Below are positions 58,844 through 64,000 of a DNA stretch of 64,000 nucleotides, one piece after another. Source of the stretch: Flaccisagitta enflata (lineage: Eukaryota > Chaetognatha > Sagittoidea > Aphragmophora); contig OZ231127.1 of assembly GCA_965153355.1 (NCBI GenBank), positions 93,620,001-93,684,000 of the forward strand. Reading direction: 5' to 3'. The position numbers were made by a program, and so were the translations under genes. Every line of letters begins with the position of its first letter. The stretch's first letter is position 1. The notes below the pieces were generated by a model that did no database searches, had not been told where the DNA came from, and worked only from the letters and a program-made list of their open reading frames with translations.

Positions 58844-59144
58844 TTCCATAACGCTCGCCCCCATCATCTCAAGTCTAGACGGGATCTACTGTATATCTGT
58901 GGTGGTCTGTTCATCACATTAGATCCTTAGTCGCGTGTTATTCAAAAGATAAACCATTTCGAAGCACTTTTCTTTAACCATTTGTTTAATCCGGTATGGT
59001 TTGTATGGCTGACTGGCTTTGTGACTCAGCAAATATCAATGCACGGGTGACTGACTGACTGGCTGGCTTCCTCCCATTAGTCAATTCCCAACCCGCACTC
59101 CTTTGTTCTCTCTTGATACTCATTTTCCTCTTCATGACCACTCT

Positions 59145-59295
59145 TTTTAGTTGCGGACACGCAACTCTATAAGAGGCTTTGTCCGTCCGTTGGTCCGTCG
59201 GTCCGTCCGTCGGTCCGTCCGTCCGTCCGTTGGTCCGTGGTGATCGAGTTGCCCACCCGTCCGCAACTGGTATTGGCCGTGTATCCGGCCTTGTT
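59145..59295 (-). mobile_element. Family A element, short subtype, reverse
   Basis: TTTTTAGTTGCGGACACGCA, AGAGGCTTTGTCCGTCCG, GTCCGCAACTGGTATTGGCC and GTGTATCCGGCCTTGTT. The TTTTCGACTC middle is partly lost. Confidence 0.82.
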
Positions 59296-59499
59296 GTTTC
59301 TATGGGCCTCAGTTTTAGAACTCTCCTACTCAACTTCCCTCATGATGTTTCATTTTACCTGAACAACTCACTATTCATGCATCTCTATCAGCCTGTTTTT
59401 ACATGACATGACAGACCCGTCATTGTGACAGAACCTGTCATTTTCTTTGATTATTCAATACTCGAATTCATCATAACTTATATTGCCTGAGCATTGACA

Positions 59500-60111
59500 A
59501 TAACCATGGCCAAAAAAAAAGTAGACGCTCAATTTTTATCATTTAATTGAAAACCAGTCACACTTTTTGCTTGAAATCTATGAGCTTTTTAAAGAACTTC
59601 AAAAACTCTGCAAATCTAGACCAAGCAGAAATTTGTGACTCAAGTCGTTTAGAAATGACATAAGATTGAAGTTCAACACTCATTTTTCAAAATGCCCAAA
59701 AGAGCAGATTTCATCAGCTTTGAAGAAGGCACTATTTTACTTATTTTTTCTGTAGAAGGAAGTAATGAAATAAATGGAATAAAATTTAAGGTAAAAATGA
59801 AGTATTTTTAATTCTCTACAAGATGAAACCAAGCAAAATTCATGATTCCGCTTTGTTTAAAGGCTGTAGTAATTCAAAGTTGGTTACTCTAAAAACATTT
59901 CTAATCATATTCAAGATTTTTGAGTAGTTGTCTTTAGAATATCATAACTTCTAAAATACTTAAGCTAGAATGTTCAAAAAGAGCTCAAATGAAAGATCTT
60001 TCGAAGCTCTTTAAAACCATCATAGATTTTAAGGGTTTACCATTTTTATTTACCAAACAATCAAAACATTGCGTCTACTTTTTTTTTTTGCCATGGTTAT
60101 TCTCCTGTTAT
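59500..60111. mobile_element. MITE, 612 bp
   Basis: AATAACCATGGCCAAAAAAA and its near reverse complement, with GTAGACGC/GCGTCTAC inward. Contains TCAAGTCGTTTAGAAATGAC near 59640. A fragment of this family lies at 38.4 kb. Confidence 0.83.
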
Positions 60112-60179
60112 CTTATCTCTGTTGACGTTTTGCTTCTCTGATTATAAAAACCGTTTCTACTCAGCATGGATCATATTTA

Positions 60180-60300
60180 CGTTATCTGTTAGTGTGTCTG
60201 TCTCTCTGTCTGTCTTTCTGTCTCTATGTCTGTCTTTCTGTCTTTCAGTCTATCTGTTTCTCTGTCTGTCTGTCCGTCTGCCTCTCTTTCTTTGTGTCTA
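60180..60300. repeat. (GTCT)n-rich stretch
   Basis: Interrupted TCTG/TCTC repeats. Confidence 0.8.
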
Positions 60301-60387
60301 AGACAAGATCTGCAATATACAACGCTGAATTACCTTCATAGCTGTTCAGTATCCTTCCCTGATATTCCATCAACGCTTCATGATCAA

Positions 60388-60602
60388 AACAAGTGACGCA
60401 GGGTCACAAAATTGTTGCGGACGGGTGGGCAGGGGCAGCCAACCCCCATCCACACCCAACCTCCTTCCCAACACAGACACATGAAGAACATCTAAAATCT
60501 CATGCTGACGGACCAACGGACCAACGGACCTACAGACCAACGGACCAACGGACCAACGGACGGACAGAACCTCATACAGAGTTACGTGTCCGCGACTAAA
60601 AA
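60388..60602 (+). mobile_element. Family A variant (GTGACGCAGGGTC head)
   Basis: ACAAGTGACGCAGGGTCACA, GTTGCGGACGGGTGGGCAGG, CTGACGGACCAACGGACC, and tail AGTTACGTGTCCGCGACT followed by AAAAA. Mirror relative of the copy at 18.9 kb. Confidence 0.75.
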
Positions 60603-60974
60603 TGAGCGACGGAGAAAATGGGCTACAACCATTCAACTTATCTGGCAAAACAAAGAAAATGTTAAACTATTTGTTGATTTAAACAAAATCTTGAAGCAAA
60701 TTCTTTTTTCTCTTTGCTATGAAGTGATGAGCTATGAGTAGACATTCCTGTAACCGAAACCACTCCCCGTCATGACCTATGAAAGCCTCCCCCGTAGCGT
60801 GAAATGTACAATTGTACATGCCATTCCCATTTAGTTTGAAAGACAGCATTAGACAATGATACGTCTCTGGATACTAAGCAAACAGGGACACAAATTTTAA
60901 GTATTTTACAAGGAAATATCCATTATGTTAAGTAGTTTGACAAATTGGTACTTGGGTAGAACATTTAGAACGAT

Positions 60975-61085
<111 letters not shown>

Positions 61086-61262
61086 AGAAGAATAGAGATT
61101 GTTATCCACAGCTTCTTTCAAATCCTTTGTCCATCTTCAAAGACATCTTGTATGATGGAGTCAAGGCCGTTAAGATCTTTGTTTCGTAAGAGCACCGAGC
61201 ACTGAAAGCGACCAAGAAATATGGGGTGGAAGAAATACAGTATGCTAGCGCAATGTGGGAAC

Positions 61263-61580
61263 CAAGCCCGGGCGATTTTGCATTTTCTTTAACAATACAA
61301 TACACTATACAATTTTTCAAAGTATTGGGCCAATACAATACAATACCAATACAATACAATATCCTAAAGAATTGTACCAATACGTAACAATATTTCGATT
61401 TATTTAATAGTAAATCTTTGTTGAATCTTAAATAAATAATTGAAGCTTTAACTCATTTTTTATATGCTTAATCAAAAAGAATTTTTGAATATTTTTTTTA
61501 ACTTTCATATATTAATATTTTTTTTTTATATATTTTTTATCTTTGCTTCTTTAGGTAAGTCTCTTTATCTGTGTTTGTCC

Positions 61581-61658
<78 letters not shown>

Positions 61659-61705
61659 CTCTCTCTCTTTTTTTTTCTTTCTTTTTCTCCGTATTTATCT
61701 CTGTT

Positions 61706-61767
<62 letters not shown>

Positions 61768-62127
61768 CTCTTGAGTGTACTGACCCAGGATTAGATCTGA
61801 GGGAAAATTGATCTTTCCTCCTCCTCATCCTCTTCATCTTCAAGACCTCATCCTCTTCTTCTTCACTTTTTTTCTTGCAGTTCTTAAAAAATCAGTCTCT
61901 CCTCATCCTCCTCATCCACCTTACCTTATCCTCTTCTTCTTCCCTACTTTTATCTTTCACCAGTTTGTTTGACCTTCCTAAGAATTCCACTTTTTTCTAA
62001 AAAAAAAAAAATATTATATTGTATTGTATTGGGAAAATAACAATACCCATAGTAAATATTGGGTAAACCCAATACTTACAAGTATTGTAAATACAATACA
62101 ATACCCAATATGAATCGCCCGGCCTTG
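61263..62127. mobile_element. hAT-like non-autonomous element, 865 bp, exact 8-bp target duplication
   Basis: CAAGCCCGGGCGATT at the left and AATCGCCCGGCCTTG at the right form the inverted repeat (one mismatch). GTGGGAAC flanks both sides (61255-61262, 62128-62135). Subterminal CAATACAATAC/GTATTGTATTG repeats are inverted. The interior holds (GT)n(CT)n at 61583-61765. No transposase frame. Confidence 0.92.
61583..61768. repeat. (GT)n(CT)n compound microsatellite inside hAT-like element
   Basis: (GT)n 61583-61657, then CT-rich with (CT)n at 61711-61767. Confidence 0.95.
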
Positions 62128-62135
62128 GTGGGAAC

Positions 62136-62700
62136 AAATATAAATCCAACACAAATGGATCACAGCGCTAAGTTAAACCTGATATGGGTGAGTTTCCTTT
62201 TTGGCTGGAAAAACAGAAGTATTTCCTAGGTCCAAGGCCCAAGGCGCCAAAGATTTGCTTTCGTTTTCATTGTGGGAGGTAACTGTATTAAAAGCAAACA
62301 TTGATATTGTCGTAAATTGTTTGCAATAGAATTACGAAAAATCATCAGTATTTCTAGATGCCGCCTCGCATCACTGTAAGAATGTCTGTCCGTTGGTCCG
62401 TTGGTCCATCCAACGGTCCTTCGGTCTGTGTGTCCTTTGCGTTGATTCAAAATATTGCAGTTTTGGGCCGATTTCGGCCACGGCAATGTCGTTCATGAGG
62501 TTACATCAGGCGAGTTTGCGTATGTCTGTCCATCCATCTGTCTGTCCCCACAACAAATCACATACGTTCAGCGCGAAAATCACTCCACGCAATGACACAG
62601 TCAGGACACATCACAGTTGCCCAATCGGGCTTCCTCACTCGCAAATGAGGACGCTAGAGGAGAAGGCAGGCGCGGTTTGTTTCTCAGGGGTCAGATTCCA
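62136..62700. other. Unannotated stretch
   Basis: A short CCGTTGGTCC run near 62386-62420 suggests another family A remnant; no gene seen. Confidence 0.4.
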
Positions 62701-62720
62701 CCGTCATAAGGTCGGGTGCT

Positions 62721-63247
<527 letters not shown>

Positions 63248-63379
63248 GGGGTAGCTGTGTATCCGACCTTGTTTATGAGGATAGCTGTGAGGGGTCCGGA
63301 TGAAACACCAGTTAGAGCTCCCAAGGCTCTTGTCCTTATTCTAGATTTTTTGTTATAAAGTAATGTTGTACAACTCCAT

Positions 63380-63890
63380 GATAATTGTTGTTCTTTTCTC
63401 TTTTTATTTTTTTTTCTTTTTTTTTCTTTTTTTTTTTCTTTTTTTGCTTTCTATTTCTTGTTTTGTTTTTCCGTTTTGTTTTTGTTTTTTTTTCATTTCT
63501 TTTGTCTTTTTCTTGTTTTTTTTTTCTTTTTTCTTTTTTTTTAGTTTTGTTTTTTGTTCTTTGTTTTTCGTTTATTTTTTGTTGTTTGTTTTTTTTTGTG
63601 TTTTTTTTTTCGTTTTTTTTTTTTTTGTTTTTATTTATTTTTTTTGTGTGATTTCTTTTTGTTTCGTTTTTCATTTTTCATTTTTTACTGTTTTTGTTTT
63701 TTGTGTTTTTGTATTTTCGTGTTTTCGTGTTTTCGTGTTTTCGTATTTTCGTGTTTTCGTGTTTTTCGTGTTTTCGTGTTTTGTGTGTCGTGTGTCGTGC
63801 TTTGTGTTTGTTTTTTTGTTTATTTATTTTGTTTTTTGTTTTTTTGTTTTGTTTTTTGTTTTTCATATTTTTCGTTTTATTTTTTCGTCT

Positions 63891-63939
<49 letters not shown>

Positions 63940-63960
63940 GTTTGTTTTTTTTTTCATTTG
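63380..63960. repeat. T-rich low-complexity tract with (GTGTTTTC)n and poly-T
   Basis: TTTTTC/TTTTG mixtures, TCGTGTTTTCGTGTTTTCGT at 63715-63775, and a near-continuous T run at 63892-63938. Confidence 0.92.
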
Positions 63961-64000
63961 TCAAGAGTGATTCACCCGCACCGGGACATTGTTGTTGATT

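Larger units (their letters stand above)
58030..58891. mobile_element. TA-flanked element carrying two further insertions
   Basis: CATTAGATCTCGTCTAGACT and its near inverse (AAGTCTAGACGGGATCTACT), then GGGGGCGAGC and GCTCGCCCCC inward; TA flanks. Same family as 42.06 kb. Inside are the palindromic element at 58306-58664 and a reverse family A copy at 58706-58843. Confidence 0.82.

Overview
This is nuclear DNA of an invertebrate animal; I cannot name the phylum. Intron-split genes encode animal extracellular families (an LDL-receptor class A repeat with a transmembrane segment, and an astacin metalloprotease with a peritrophin-like tail). There is no dense coding, no operon structure and no bacterial signal. 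Most of the window is microsatellite, minisatellite and short non-autonomous DNA transposons. Almost all long open frames in it are artefacts of stop-free simple repeats.

Two genes can be supported by splice-phase bookkeeping. (1) On the + strand, about 16.3-25.75 kb, lie the last three coding exons of an LDL-receptor-like type I membrane protein: second half of an LDLa module, transmembrane helix, then a cytoplasmic tail of about 95 residues ending with an FxNPxF endocytosis-type motif. Exon phases 2/2/1 join without a break. Its upstream exons are not recognised here. (2) On the - strand, 52.1-41.07 kb, lies a three-exon secreted astacin: signal-peptide exon behind a TATA box, one large exon with propeptide and catalytic domain, and a last exon with a peritrophin-A-like Cys module. 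All junctions are phase 1 and the assembled protein is 365 residues.

The most unusual observation is in gene 1. Every intron end next to a recognised exon has been tandemly multiplied together with a slice of the adjoining exon: 11 acceptors at 149-bp spacing before the LDLa/TM exon, 2 acceptors 47 bp apart before the tail exon, 7 donors at exactly 64-bp spacing after it, and 8 clear acceptors (plus older decayed ones) at about 109-bp spacing before the last exon. The splice sites stay intact in the copies, while most acceptor copies carry an in-frame stop. The last array could therefore produce receptor tails without the endocytosis motif.

Layout: 0-14 kb, element fragments, a (CTTT)n block of about 750 bp, a 2-kb dimeric 29-bp satellite split by a MITE, and several MITEs. 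14-26 kb, the receptor gene with its splice-site arrays and transposon/microsatellite-filled introns. 26-41 kb, MITEs, purine-rich microsatellites and minisatellites. 41-52 kb, the astacin gene, whose introns hold a 2.5-kb palindrome carrying two datable insertions. 52-64 kb, more MITEs, two-layer nested insertions, a second hAT-like element with an 8-bp target duplication, and very long (GTT)n and T-rich tracts.

Two dispersed families dominate. I call them A (head AAGGCCGGATACACGG, tail hairpin followed by TAAAAA, GGAC-type core) and B (ends built from two stacked palindromes, interior a 20-22-bp minisatellite). Family names are mine; no database was searched.
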